DNA of 33,538 nt. Source: Planctomycetota bacterium (GTDB taxonomy: Bacteria > Planctomycetota > B15-G4). The DNA lies in the NCBI GenBank assembly GCA_029259695.1, contig JAJDEQ010000055.1, positions 1 through 33,538 on the forward strand, given 5' to 3'. Shown here in pieces: positions 24,778 through 33,470 of the stretch. The position numbers and the translations under genes are program-made. The notes beneath the pieces are model-generated. The model ran no database searches. It was not told the origin of the DNA and saw only the letters and a program-made list of their open reading frames with translations. Within the stretch, counting starts at the first letter, position 1. Every line of letters begins with the position of its first letter.

Positions 24778-26613
24778 GTGGCGCACTCCCCAATCGACGA
24801 GCGCATCGCCCACCGGCGGCTGGTCAAGCTGCTCGGTCTCGCCGCGCTGCTGACGGCCGCCGCACTCGTCTGGATCCTGTTCGTCTTCGATCCCGAGCGC
24901 CGGGTCGGGCGCCGACCGGTTTCCGATCTCGCCGTCGCGGGGACGACGTCCGTCGCGGACGAGGCCCTCGCAACCAAGGCGCCTGAGCCGGAACCCGCAC
25001 CGGCCCGGGATCCGCCGATCTCAGCGGAGATCGGCGCGGGCCCCGTGCGTCGCATCGTGCCGCGCGAGATCCCCGATGAACCCGAAGAGGACGAGGAGTT
25101 CGTCGAGGACGAAGCCGATCCCCCGCGCGAAGCGCTAGACGACGCCGGCGGCGGTGGCACCGCCGAGACCGAGGAGCAGGTCGCCGCGCGCACGCCGCCC
25201 GGCATGCTGCTGATCCCCGGGGGGCCGACATGGTTGGGCACGTCGGAGCACCGGGTTCGCTCCCTGACCTTGTCAGGCGCGGGGCTCTCGGCCCTCGCCT
25301 TCGACGAGGAGACCCCGAGACACCGTGTCGACGTCGGGCCCTTCTACATCGACCGCACCGAGATCACGAACCTGCAGTGGCGCGTGTTCCTCGACGCCAC
25401 CGAGCGCGCACCGTCCGATGGCCTGCGGCGAGAGAGCTGGTCGTTCGGCAAGATGCCCAACGGGCAGCACGACTTCCCCGTGACCCACATCGAGCTCGAG
25501 GAGCTGAGCGCGTATCTCGAGTGGAGTGGCAGCCGGCTGCCCACCGAAGCCGAGTGGGTGCGCGCGGCACGCGGCGACGGCGAGGGTGACTACCCGTGGA
25601 TCCGCGGTGCCATGTCGCCCTACGCGTGGTCGTCGGCATGGCTCAACTCGGGGGACAACGCGCCGCGCCGCCCGACCAGCGTGGGCTCGTACGTCCGCGG
25701 AGCCAGCCCGTACGGCGTGCTGGACATGGCCGGCAACGTGCTCGAGTGGACCGCCAGCGCGTACACACCGTTTCCGAGCCCACAGAGCGGAGACCTGGCC
25801 TTCGCCATCGGCACGACCGCCTCGCGCACGAGCGCGGACCCGCGGGTGCTCAAGGGCGGCGACTTCGCCAGCGACAGCGTGGGTTGCCGGATCGACACGC
25901 GGGTGTCGTCCGCTTGGCTGGGAGCCCAGAGGCACTGGGGCCAGGGTCGCTCGCGCCTCTCCGAGATGCGCCCGGACCTGCTGCGGCGCCTCGGCTTCCG
26001 CACCGCTCGTTCGCTGCACCCGGAGCGGGAAGCCGTGTGGCGCGTCGTGATCGACCTCGCCTCGAGCGCCAGCGCCCGACGGGGGATCCCGCTGCAGCAC
26101 CTCACCCGCCTCGCGCTCGGCATCGACCTGCACGACATCGCCCATTGGGAGCAGCTCGGGTACGACGAGGACCAGCGCGTCGTCACCGGCTTCGAGCACA
26201 TCACCTTCGGTGCCGTGGGCAGGGGCAGCGGACCCTCGTTCGCCGAGTTGCGCGAGAACGGACCGAGCGAACTCGCCGTCGGCGTCCTGGCAGTGCGCAC
26301 CCAGGTCATGGCGAGCCCCATGCTGCTCGGGGGCGGACATCACTTCCTGGTAGCGCTGCGCCCCAGGGGCCCGGCCCAGGGCGGCGCGGTCGGCGTCGGC
26401 GAAGACCGTGATCAGCTCGTGTTCTACGACCGCGACGGTCGCGTGCGCGGCCGGGTCCCCGTGAGCATGTCCGAGGCACCACCCGGCCCGCTGCTCAGCA
26501 GCGTGGAAGAAGAGCGCGGCCGCGTCAGCATGCGCGTCAGCTTCAGCGTCGACACCGGGCACGAGCTGCTCCCGCGCCTGGACTTCACGCTCGAGGGGTT
26601 CGTGCACCCCTGA
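24778..26613 (+). CDS. FGE-sulfatase-fold protein 3, membrane-anchored, divergent
   Basis: The 611-residue protein shares its N-terminal anchor with protein 2 ('ERIAHRRLVKLLGLAALLTAAALVW'). A longer acidic linker (about 90-135, rich in Glu/Asp) leads to the FGE-sulfatase-fold domain (about 140-400), with 'IDRTEITNLQWRVFL', 'GSRLPTEAEWVRAARGD' and 'GVLDMAGNVLEWTAS'. The C-terminal module keeps 'GYDEDQRVVTGFEHITFG' but is otherwise diverged. The FGE catalytic positions are S365 and C370, so only one cysteine remains. GTG 24778 is set by GAGGAGG four bases upstream. A TAAGAT box at 24752-24757 might allow separate transcription. It ends 12 bases from the stop of the convergent valS. Confidence 0.88.
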   Translation: MAHSPIDERIAHRRLVKLLGLAALLTAAALVWILFVFDPERRVGRRPVSDLAVAGTTSVADEALATKAPEPEPAPARDPPISAEIGAGPVRRIVPREIPDEPEEDEEFVEDEADPPREALDDAGGGGTAETEEQVAARTPPGMLLIPGGPTWLGTSEHRVRSLTLSGAGLSALAFDEETPRHRVDVGPFYIDRTEITNLQWRVFLDATERAPSDGLRRESWSFGKMPNGQHDFPVTHIELEELSAYLEWSGSRLPTEAEWVRAARGDGEGDYPWIRGAMSPYAWSSAWLNSGDNAPRRPTSVGSYVRGASPYGVLDMAGNVLEWTASAYTPFPSPQSGDLAFAIGTTASRTSADPRVLKGGDFASDSVGCRIDTRVSSAWLGAQRHWGQGRSRLSEMRPDLLRRLGFRTARSLHPEREAVWRVVIDLASSASARRGIPLQHLTRLALGIDLHDIAHWEQLGYDEDQRVVTGFEHITFGAVGRGSGPSFAELRENGPSELAVGVLAVRTQVMASPMLLGGGHHFLVALRPRGPAQGGAVGVGEDRDQLVFYDRDGRVRGRVPVSMSEAPPGPLLSSVEEERGRVSMRVSFSVDTGHELLPRLDFTLEGFVHP

Positions 26614-26625
26614 CGCGCAGCGAGC

Positions 26626-29307
26626 TCAGCTCCCCAGGCCGGTCAACAACTCCTCGACGCGCACCTTCTCGCCCTCGAGTTCGGCCAGCCGGGCCCGTTC
26701 GCGCGCGACCACATCGGCCGGCGCCTTGGACACGAACTTCTCGTTGCCGAGCTTGCCCGACACCCCGGCGATCTGCTTCTCGAGCTTGGCCAGGCTGCGT
26801 TCCAGGTCGAGTCGCTGGGCCTCACGGTCCACGAGACCGTCGAGGTGCAGCAGCACTTCGAGGCCCTCGGTCACGTCCCCTGCCGCGCCCTCGGGGCGCG
26901 TCGGCGCGGTGCCGGCGTGCAGCTCTTCGAGGTGCGCCATGCGCATGACAAGGCCGCGCGCGCGCTCCAGGCCCGCGACCGAGACATCATCGGGCAGGAT
27001 CACCGTGGCCGTGGCCGGCTTGCGATCGGACACGTTGTTCTGCTGGCGCAGCTTGCGCAAGGCGCTGACGACGGTCTGGGCCAGGTCCAGATCGGCTTCG
27101 GCCTCGTCGTCCCGGGTGATGCCGTCCGCCGCGGGCCAGGCCGCGGTCATGAGCATCTCGGGCAGTTCGGCGTCGCAGGCCGAGCGCAGGCGTTCCCACA
27201 CGGCTTCGGTGACGAACGGCGCCAGCGGGTGGAGCATGGTCAACATGTCGGCGAGCAGACGGCCGAGCACGCCGCAGGCCAGCGCGTCACCTTCCATCAG
27301 GCGCGCCTTGACCGCCTCGACATACCAGTCGCAGACGTCGTTCCAGACGAAGCGGTAGAGCTGCTGGGCGGCGTCGTTGAAGCGGTACTGCTCGTAGGCG
27401 GCGCCGATCTCCTCGATCGCCGCGCGCAGGCGCGACAGGATCCAGCGATCCTCCAGCGTCGTCACCGACGCGGCATCGAGCGCGGGCAGGGACGGGGCCT
27501 GGGTGAGCACGAAGCGGCTCGCGTTCCAGAGCTTGTTGATGAAGTTGCGCCCCATCTCGAACTTCTCGGGGGCGAGCTTGGTGTCCTGGCCTTCCTTGGT
27601 CAGCATCACCAGCGAGAAGCGCACGGCGTCGGCGCCGTACTCGTCGATCATCTCGATCGGGTCGATGCCGTTGCCCGCGCTCTTGCTCATGCGCCGGCCT
27701 TCGCCGTCGAGCACGGTGGCGTGGATGTAGCAGGTGGAGAAGGGGCAGCGCTCGGCTTCGGGCAGGCGATCCATGAACGCGTACCCGGCCATGACCATGC
27801 GCGCCACCCACAGGTAGATGATCTCACTCGCCGTGGACAGGAACTGCGTGGGGTAGAAGCGCGTGAGGTCGGGCGTGACGTCGGGCCAGCCGAGGGTCGC
27901 GAAGGGCCACAGCCAGGAGCTGGCCCAGGTGTCGAGTACATCGTCGTCCTGACGCACGATGGGCTTGCCCGTCTGGGGGTGGGGCGACCCGATCGCGAGG
28001 TCGTCCCGGGACGCCACGGGCACGTTGTCCTCGTCGTACCAGACCGGGATGCGATGGCCCCACCAGAGCTGACGACTGATGCACCAGTCGCGCACGTTCT
28101 CGAGCCAGTCGAGGTAGACCTTGCTCCAACGCGCCGGCTGGAAGCGCAACGAGCCGTTCTTCACCGCCGCGATCGCAGGCCGCGCCAAGGGCTCCATCTT
28201 CACGAACCACTGCTCGCTCACGATGGGCTCGATCGGGCTCTTGCTGCGGTCGCTCAGCGGCACGTTGTGCTCGATCTCCTCGACCTTCTCGAGCAGGCCC
28301 AGCTCCTCCATGGCCGCCACCACGGCCTTGCGGCCCTGCTCGCGCTTCAGCCCCGCGAAGCGACCGGCCGCCGCGCCCAGCGTCCCGTCCTGCTCGAGGA
28401 TGTTGACGATCGGCAGCCCGTGACGCGCGCCGCGCTCGTAGTCGTTCGGGTCGTGACCGGGGGTGACCTTGACCGCACCGCTGCCGTACGCGGGGTCCAC
28501 CGTGTCATCGGCCACGACGGGGATCTCGCGATCGACCAGCGGCAGCGTGAGCGTCTTGCCGACCAGGTCCCGGTAGCGTCCGTCGTCGGGGTGCACGGCC
28601 ACGCCCGTGTCGCCGAGCATCGTCTCGGGCCGCGTCGTGGCCACGGTCACGAACTCACCGCTGCGGCCGGACACCGGGTACTTCAGGTGCCAGAGCTTGC
28701 CCGCGCGGGTCTTGAACTCGATCTCGTCATCCGAGATCGCCGTCTGCAGCACACAGTCCCAGTTCACCAGCCGCGCGCCGCGGTAGATCAGCTCCTGCTC
28801 CCAGAGCTTCACGAACGCGTCGCGCACCGCGCGCGACATGCCCTCTTCGAGGGTGAAGCGCGTCCGCGACCAGTCGCAGGACGCACCCAGCCGCTTGAAC
28901 TGTTCGAGGATCACGTCGCCGTGACGCTCCTTCCACTCCCACACGCGCTGCAGGAACGCGTCGCGTCCCAACTCCTCGCGGGTGATCTTCTCTTCCGCGA
29001 AGAGCTTCTTCTCCACCACCGCCTGGGTGGCGATGCCGGCATGGTCGGTGCCCGGGAGCCAGAGCACATCGAAGCCGCCCAGCCGTCGGTGCCGGGCCAC
29101 GATGTCCTGCAGGGTGCCGTTGAGCGCGTGACCCATGTGCAGCACGCCGGTCACGTTGGGCGGCGGGATCATGATCGTGTAGGTGGGGCGCGACGGATCG
29201 CCGCTGCCGGCGACCAGCGCGCCGCTGCTCTCCCAGCGTGCACGCATCGCGCTCTCGACCTGCTTGGGGTCGTAGCGCGTGGCCATCTCGATCTGCGTGG
29301 TGGTCAT
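26626..29307 (-). CDS. valS: Valyl-tRNA synthetase
   Basis: This 893-residue class I aminoacyl-tRNA synthetase charges tRNA-Val. It carries the HIGH-type motif 'PPPNVTGVLHMGHALN' (HMGH at 57-60) and the CP1 editing domain ('TTRPETMLGDTGVAVHPDD'). The specificity block 'WCISRQLWWGHRIPVWY' and the KMSKS-type loop 'MSKSAGNG' (540-547) are also present. After the anticodon-binding domain comes the C-terminal coiled coil ('DLERSLAKLEKQIAGVSGKL') typical of ValRS. The length fits bacterial ValRS. ATG 29307 has GGAGG eight bases upstream and overlaps the TGA of the preceding gene by 4 bases (ATGA), so it is translationally coupled. Confidence 0.97.
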   Translation of the reverse strand: MTTTQIEMATRYDPKQVESAMRARWESSGALVAGSGDPSRPTYTIMIPPPNVTGVLHMGHALNGTLQDIVARHRRLGGFDVLWLPGTDHAGIATQAVVEKKLFAEEKITREELGRDAFLQRVWEWKERHGDVILEQFKRLGASCDWSRTRFTLEEGMSRAVRDAFVKLWEQELIYRGARLVNWDCVLQTAISDDEIEFKTRAGKLWHLKYPVSGRSGEFVTVATTRPETMLGDTGVAVHPDDGRYRDLVGKTLTLPLVDREIPVVADDTVDPAYGSGAVKVTPGHDPNDYERGARHGLPIVNILEQDGTLGAAAGRFAGLKREQGRKAVVAAMEELGLLEKVEEIEHNVPLSDRSKSPIEPIVSEQWFVKMEPLARPAIAAVKNGSLRFQPARWSKVYLDWLENVRDWCISRQLWWGHRIPVWYDEDNVPVASRDDLAIGSPHPQTGKPIVRQDDDVLDTWASSWLWPFATLGWPDVTPDLTRFYPTQFLSTASEIIYLWVARMVMAGYAFMDRLPEAERCPFSTCYIHATVLDGEGRRMSKSAGNGIDPIEMIDEYGADAVRFSLVMLTKEGQDTKLAPEKFEMGRNFINKLWNASRFVLTQAPSLPALDAASVTTLEDRWILSRLRAAIEEIGAAYEQYRFNDAAQQLYRFVWNDVCDWYVEAVKARLMEGDALACGVLGRLLADMLTMLHPLAPFVTEAVWERLRSACDAELPEMLMTAAWPAADGITRDDEAEADLDLAQTVVSALRKLRQQNNVSDRKPATATVILPDDVSVAGLERARGLVMRMAHLEELHAGTAPTRPEGAAGDVTEGLEVLLHLDGLVDREAQRLDLERSLAKLEKQIAGVSGKLGNEKFVSKAPADVVARERARLAELEGEKVRVEELLTGLGS

Positions 29308-30581
29308 CCTGCGGCCTCCGCCGTGTCGTTTCGTTCGTCGCCGTCCGCCACGGGCGCAGCGCCGTGCCCGGGTCCGCCGGCGGTCGGCACCGCGCCGCCG
29401 GACAACACGTACTCGAGCAGGGTGTGCCCCTGGTCCACGTGCAGTTCCCCCGCCGTGGCCTCGGCCTCGGTGAAGCGCGCCGCTCGCACCGGATGCACGC
29501 CGGCACCCCAGACGCAGAACGGCACCTGCTCGGTCGAGCCCTCGCGCTCGATGGTCGACGTCATGTGATCGGTCGTGACGAGGATACGCACGTCTTCGCG
29601 CCGCTCCAGCGCCTGCAGCAACGCACCCACCACGAAGCGGTCAAGCTCCTCGATGGCCGACACCTTCAGGCGTACGTCGGTCTCGTGACAGGCCTCGTTG
29701 GCGGCGGCCACGTGCAACAGCACGACGTCGTGCGTCTCCAGCTCGGCCAGGGCCGTGCGCACCTTGGCGATGTAATCGGTGTCGTAGTACCCGGTGGCGC
29801 CGGGCACGGTCGGCACGTCGGCGCGCATCATGCGGCCCAGGCCGCGCACGAGCGGAACCGCCGCCACGACCGACAGGCTGCGACCGGTGCGCAGCGCGAA
29901 CGGCTCGATGGCCGAGCTCCATCCGGGTGCCCAGGGCCAGATGCGGTCGGCCGGGTTCTCGCCCAGGTCCACGCGCACGCGATTCACGTCGTGGCTCGCC
30001 AGCACACGGCCGGCCTCGTCCACGAGGTCCGTCAGCAGGCGCGCATCGGGTCCGTAGGGCATGTAGTCGGCGAGCGCCTGGCCCTGCACCTCCTGCGGCG
30101 GCACCGTCTCGATCTGCAGCCCCTTGCCGCCGTGCACCACGAGCAGGTTGCGGTAGCCGAGCCCCGCGTGGAACGAGAAGCGTCCCCCGCCCAGATCCTG
30201 CTGCAACGCCTCCACCAGCAGGCGCGCCTCGACGTTGCCGATGTGTCCCGCGTTGAAGTCCACCAGGTGCCCGCGGAAGGTCGACACGAAGTTCATGCGG
30301 AACGCGAGGTCGTCGGGCGCGAGTTCCACGCCCATGCCCGCCGCCTCGATCCCGCCACGGGTGGCTTCGGTGTGCCGCGGGTCGTAGCCGAGCACGGCCA
30401 GCACGGCGGCGTCGCTGCCGTTGCGCATGCCGTCGGGTACCTGGCGCACGAGGCCCACGCGCCCGGCCTTCGCCAGGCGGTCGAAGTGGGGCGTGTGCGC
30501 GACCTCGAGCGGCGTGCGCCCCCCGAGCGCGCCCACGGGCACGTCGGCGATTCCAGTCGGCAGGAGGATGAAGGTCTTCAT
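29304..30581 (-). CDS. apgM: ApgM-family (archaeal-type) cofactor-independent phosphoglycerate mutase-like protein
   Basis: The 425-residue member of the alkaline phosphatase superfamily shows the ApgM layout: 'ALGGRTPLEVAHTPHFDRLAKAG', 'NGSDAAVLAVLGYDPRHTEATRGGIEAAGMG' and 'VTTDHMTS'. ApgM interconverts 2- and 3-phosphoglycerate using two metal ions. Several expected metal ligands look changed. The usual 'PDG' aspartate is T9 ('LLPTGIADVP'), the 'PDEAGH' aspartate is N295 ('AANEACH'), and the histidine before 'VPF' is replaced around G348. The catalytic serine S56 and H299, D338 and H339 remain. It may therefore be an inactive or repurposed relative; this comparison is from memory of the family. 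ATG 30581 starts at the homology, without a clear ribosome binding site. It is coupled to valS by a 4-base overlap. Confidence 0.82.
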   Translation of the reverse strand: MKTFILLPTGIADVPVGALGGRTPLEVAHTPHFDRLAKAGRVGLVRQVPDGMRNGSDAAVLAVLGYDPRHTEATRGGIEAAGMGVELAPDDLAFRMNFVSTFRGHLVDFNAGHIGNVEARLLVEALQQDLGGGRFSFHAGLGYRNLLVVHGGKGLQIETVPPQEVQGQALADYMPYGPDARLLTDLVDEAGRVLASHDVNRVRVDLGENPADRIWPWAPGWSSAIEPFALRTGRSLSVVAAVPLVRGLGRMMRADVPTVPGATGYYDTDYIAKVRTALAELETHDVVLLHVAAANEACHETDVRLKVSAIEELDRFVVGALLQALERREDVRILVTTDHMTSTIEREGSTEQVPFCVWGAGVHPVRAARFTEAEATAGELHVDQGHTLLEYVLSGGAVPTAGGPGHGAAPVADGDERNDTAEAAG

Positions 30582-30720
30582 CAGTGCTGCGGCATTGTCC
30601 ACGCGCGGAGGGAGGAGAAAAGGGCGCCCGGAGAACGGTCCCGTGGAGCCGCGGCCGCGCTCGCCGGCAGCAGGCTCAGCCATGCCCATGGAGCCACCGC
30701 GGCGCGCGACTGCGACACGC

Positions 30721-31596
30721 TCAGTCGCCCCCGAGGACCCGCGGCTGCCAGCCCAGCCGTGCGATCAAGCGGCTGCTGTCCAGGCTCAGATCGGCGGGCC
30801 GTTCGCGATCGAGTCCGGCTGCCGCGCGGGTGCCCTGCCCCACCGACGCGGAGTCCCGTCCGCGGCGCTCCAGCTCGAGACAGGCGAGTTCGTAGCGCGT
30901 CATGGCCCGCGGGCCGCCGCAGTGGAAGACACCGGCGGCGGGGATCCGCACGAGATCGACCAGCGCCCGGGCCACATCGTCGACCGCGACCGGGCTGCGC
31001 ACCTCGTCGGTGAACATGTTCGGCGTCTCACCGCGCGCCAACGCCGCCAGCAGGCCGGTGGTGGCGGAGCGCCGGCCGGCTGGAGCCTCGCCCGTGACCA
31101 GGGCCGGACGCACGATGGCCGCCGCGGGGTCCCGCTCCAGGACGGCTCGCTCTCCCGCCAGCTTGGTCTCGCCGTACAGGTGCAACGGGGCCGCACGGTC
31201 CGTCTCGGTCCAACCGCCGCGGGTGCCGTCGAAGACCTGGTCGGTGGAGACGTGCACCAAGCGCGTCCCGGCCTCGGCGCAGAGGGCCGCGAGTTCCCCG
31301 GGCAGATCGGTGTTGAGCCGCTGCGCACGCTCGGGCGCCGCGCGACACGGACCGATGTCAGGCACCGCCGCCAGGTTGATCACGGCGTCGGGCCGTCGCT
31401 CGGTCAGCAGTCGCTGCGCGGCGCCGGGCTCGGACAGGTCGGCCGCCACCAGCGTGGGAGCGGCGCCCGGAAAGGCCGGGTCGGGTTGAGCCCGTGGAGA
31501 CGTCCCCACGCCGATCGGATGCTCGCCGCGACGCGCCAGCTCGGCCATGACCGCCGTGCCGACGAACCCCGTGCCACCCAGGACCAGCACTCTCAC
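30721..31596 (-). CDS. RmlD-like extended SDR (dTDP-4-dehydrorhamnose reductase family)
   Basis: This 291-residue NAD(P)-dependent sugar-nucleotide reductase-like protein has an N-terminal Rossmann motif 'VLVLGGTGFVGTAV'. It also has 'DAVINLAAVPDIGPC', the RmlD signature 'LVHVSTDQVFDG' with the active-site Thr/Ser, and the catalytic 'YGETK' (Tyr and Lys). The C-terminal 'VDDVARALVDLV' and 'FHCGGPRAMTRYELA' are typical of RmlD_sub_bind proteins. It probably makes or modifies a deoxysugar, but no rmlA, rmlB or rmlC lies in the window, so the substrate is open. GTG 31596 is preferred because GGAGGGAGG ends five bases upstream; ATG 31611 overlaps that site. It is divergent from kdsA. Confidence 0.87.
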   Translation of the reverse strand: MRVLVLGGTGFVGTAVMAELARRGEHPIGVGTSPRAQPDPAFPGAAPTLVAADLSEPGAAQRLLTERRPDAVINLAAVPDIGPCRAAPERAQRLNTDLPGELAALCAEAGTRLVHVSTDQVFDGTRGGWTETDRAAPLHLYGETKLAGERAVLERDPAAAIVRPALVTGEAPAGRRSATTGLLAALARGETPNMFTDEVRSPVAVDDVARALVDLVRIPAAGVFHCGGPRAMTRYELACLELERRGRDSASVGQGTRAAAGLDRERPADLSLDSSRLIARLGWQPRVLGGD

Positions 31597-31706
31597 GTCG
31601 CCTCCCTCCATCGCACGCTGCGCGCCGCTACCCTACGCCACCGCCCCCACGGGGTCCTGCCCCCGACCGCAGCCGCACGAGCCCGGCGGCCGGCGTGACC
31701 GGAAGA

Positions 31707-31736
31707 CTGACCGCGAGGGTCGCGGGACACTAGAAT
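31707..31736 (+). promoter_or_regulatory. Candidate promoter of kdsA
   Basis: CTGACC (31707-31712, 4 of 6) and TAGAAT (31731-31736, 5 of 6) are separated by 18 bases and face kdsA. Transcription would start about 27 bases before ATG 31770. Confidence 0.5.
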
Positions 31737-31769
31737 GCCCCCTTCACGCTCCCTCGGCGAGACGCCCTG

Positions 31770-32609
31770 ATGAACGTCGGTTCCCTCTCCATCGCTCGCG
31801 GCGGCCCGCTGTTCGTGCTGGCCGGCCCGTGCGTCATCGAGGACGACCGTTCGCCGTTCGAGATCGCGCGCACACTGGCCGAGATGACCGGGGAGCTGGG
31901 CATCCCGTTCGTGTTCAAGGCCAGCTTCGACAAGGCCAACCGCACGTCGGGCGACTCCTTCCGCGGGCCGGGCGCCGAGGAGGGGCTGGCCCTGCTGGCG
32001 GAGGTGCGTGCCCAGGTCGGCGTCCCCGTGATGACCGACATCCACGAGATCGCCCACGCCGAGCTGGCCGCCGGCAAGGTGGACATGGTGCAGATCCCGG
32101 CCTTCCTGTGCCGACAGACCGACCTGCTCGTGGCAGCCGGGCGCTCGGGCTGTGCCGTGAACATCAAGAAGGGCCAGTTCATGGCGCCGTGGGACATCGA
32201 ACACCCGATCGCCAAGGTGCGCGCCACGGGCAACGAGAACGTGTGCGTCACCGAGCGCGGGGTGAGCTTCGGCTACAACACCCTCGTGAGCGACATGCGC
32301 TCGATCCCGCAGATGGGGCGCTTCGGTGTGCCGGTGGTCTTCGACGCCACCCACAGCGTGCAGATGCCGGGCGGCGCCGGAGCGCGCAGTTCGGGAGATC
32401 GCAGCATGGCACCGGTGCTGGCCCGGGCGGCCGTGGCGGCCGGCTGTGACGGGGTCTTCGCCGAGACCCACCCGGACCCCGATCGGGCCCTCTCCGACGG
32501 CCCGAACATGATCCCCCTGGCGCAACTCCCGGGCCTGCTGAGAACACTCGTCCGGGTCCGGGAGGCGGTCCGGGAGGCGGTCCAGGACGATCCTCCCCGG
32601 AGCCCCTGA
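31770..32609 (+). CDS. kdsA: 3-deoxy-8-phosphooctulonate (Kdo-8-P) synthase
   Basis: The 279-residue TIM-barrel enzyme condenses phosphoenolpyruvate with arabinose 5-phosphate to give Kdo-8-phosphate, the first committed step to the Kdo of LPS. It has 'FVLAGPCVIEDD', 'FKASFDKANRTSGDSFRGPG', 'VPVMTDIHE', 'VQIPAFLCRQTDLL', 'VNIKKGQFMAPWD' and 'VVFDATHSVQ', in family order. C21 in 'GPCV' matches the metal-binding cysteine of metal-dependent KdsA (Aquifex type); the metal-independent E. coli enzyme has Asn there. The length is normal (about 280). It stands alone on the plus strand with its own promoter candidate and no kdsB, kdsC or kdsD beside it. It implies an outer membrane with LPS or Kdo. 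Confidence 0.96.
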   Translation: MNVGSLSIARGGPLFVLAGPCVIEDDRSPFEIARTLAEMTGELGIPFVFKASFDKANRTSGDSFRGPGAEEGLALLAEVRAQVGVPVMTDIHEIAHAELAAGKVDMVQIPAFLCRQTDLLVAAGRSGCAVNIKKGQFMAPWDIEHPIAKVRATGNENVCVTERGVSFGYNTLVSDMRSIPQMGRFGVPVVFDATHSVQMPGGAGARSSGDRSMAPVLARAAVAAGCDGVFAETHPDPDRALSDGPNMIPLAQLPGLLRTLVRVREAVREAVQDDPPRSP

Positions 32610-33076
32610 AGGCCCCCGGGACGCCGATCCTCGCCGGCCTGGGGAGCAATCGCGGATTTCGCCGTGCGGTCAGCGACGCTCCTCCCCTGGCGGATGCGAG
32701 CTGCGTCCTGGAGGCGAACACACCCGCGGGTGCCCGTTGGATCGCATCGCCCGAACCGATGGGATTTCCCATGGAAGGGGCGGGTGAATCCAGCACGCAG
32801 TTCACGGGGGCTACTCCCGCTTCGTGCGCATGGGGACGCTCGGCAACACGACCAGTACCGCTCCTCCGGGGGGACGCGAGCGGCCGGTCTGCCGGGCTTG
32901 GCGCGCGGGCGGGGTGGCCCTCACTCTCGTTGGGCGTCTCGGCCCGCCCCGGTGGGAGGCAGCCCGGCGCTTCGGAGCCCGTTCGAGGGCGGTGCGCGGA
33001 GGCGGGGTGACACCCCGTCGAGCACCGAAAGCGTCGATCGACGCAGCCCTGCAGCGCCAGGCGTGTCCGCAGCAGG
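32610..33076. other. 467-base stretch with no recognisable gene
   Basis: Frames here are open because of high G+C, but their translations are Arg/Pro/Gly-rich and unlike any family I know. Small symmetric elements are present: ATGGGA-TT-TCCCAT (32759-32772), a CGGGGT/ACCCCG hairpin (33003-33017) and a 14-bp palindrome GCGTCGATCGACGC (33031-33044). The last of these begins the left arm of the inverted repeat around the next gene. A structured RNA cannot be excluded. Confidence 0.5.
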
Positions 33077-33097
33077 AGCTGGTGAGAAGTCCGGGCT
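33031..33097. repeat. Left arm of a long inverted repeat flanking the NifU-like gene
   Basis: Positions 33077-33097 are an exact 21-base reverse complement of 33471-33491. The similarity continues outward at a lower level to 33031 (about 48 of 68 aligned columns overall, counted by eye, one gap). The inner end overlaps the stop codon of the NifU-like gene. Confidence 0.75.
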
Positions 33098-33459
33098 TAG
33101 CCTTGCGCCAAGGCGGCCCCGAGAGCCTCCGAGCACAACGCCAGGGCGTGGCGATGAGCAGCTGGTGGCGCTCCCAAGGCGCTCTCGTAACGGGCCACGA
33201 AGGCCTGCGGCAGGCCCTCGTCGACCGTCAGGCCCTCCAGCAGGCTGCAGGTCGCCGAGGCCATCGCCATCGAGGCGGGGCAGCCCCGGGCCTTGAAGCC
33301 GGCCGCGCTCACGCGCCCCTGCTCCACGGCGAGGAAGATCACCACGTGGTCCCCGCACGCCGCGTTGCGTGCCTCGCCCTCGAACTGATGACCGGGCGGT
33401 CGTCCGACGTAGCGGTCGGAGAGGAAGTGCTCTCGCAGGGCTTCGGGTAGACCGCGCAT
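33097..33459 (-). CDS. NifU/IscU-like iron-sulfur scaffold domain protein
   Basis: The 120-residue protein has the NifU N-terminal/IscU fold pattern: 'ARNAACGDHVVIFL' (C35, with the conserved D37), 'FKARGCPASMAMASA' (C60) and a third cysteine, C109, in 'HALALCSEAL'. These are the three cluster-binding cysteines of Fe-S scaffold proteins. It is close to the usual 125-130 residues, but the second block and the 'RKC'-type third site are diverged. No isc, suf or nif genes are near. It may be a scaffold or a related carrier. ATG 33459 lies only 11 bases inside the right inverted repeat, and the stop codon overlaps the left one, so the gene fills the space between the arms. Confidence 0.8.
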   Translation of the reverse strand: MRGLPEALREHFLSDRYVGRPPGHQFEGEARNAACGDHVVIFLAVEQGRVSAAGFKARGCPASMAMASATCSLLEGLTVDEGLPQAFVARYESALGAPPAAHRHALALCSEALGAALAQG

Positions 33460-33470
33460 GGGACCATCCT

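Noticed and set aside
21231..26613. Calling these three genes sulfatase-activating formylglycine-generating enzymes
   Set aside because: The fold matches, but the catalytic cysteine pair is absent and no sulfatase is nearby.
32610..33076. Short open frames after kdsA (for example 32759-33010)
   Set aside because: Low-complexity Arg/Pro/Gly translations, no ribosome binding site and no recognisable family.
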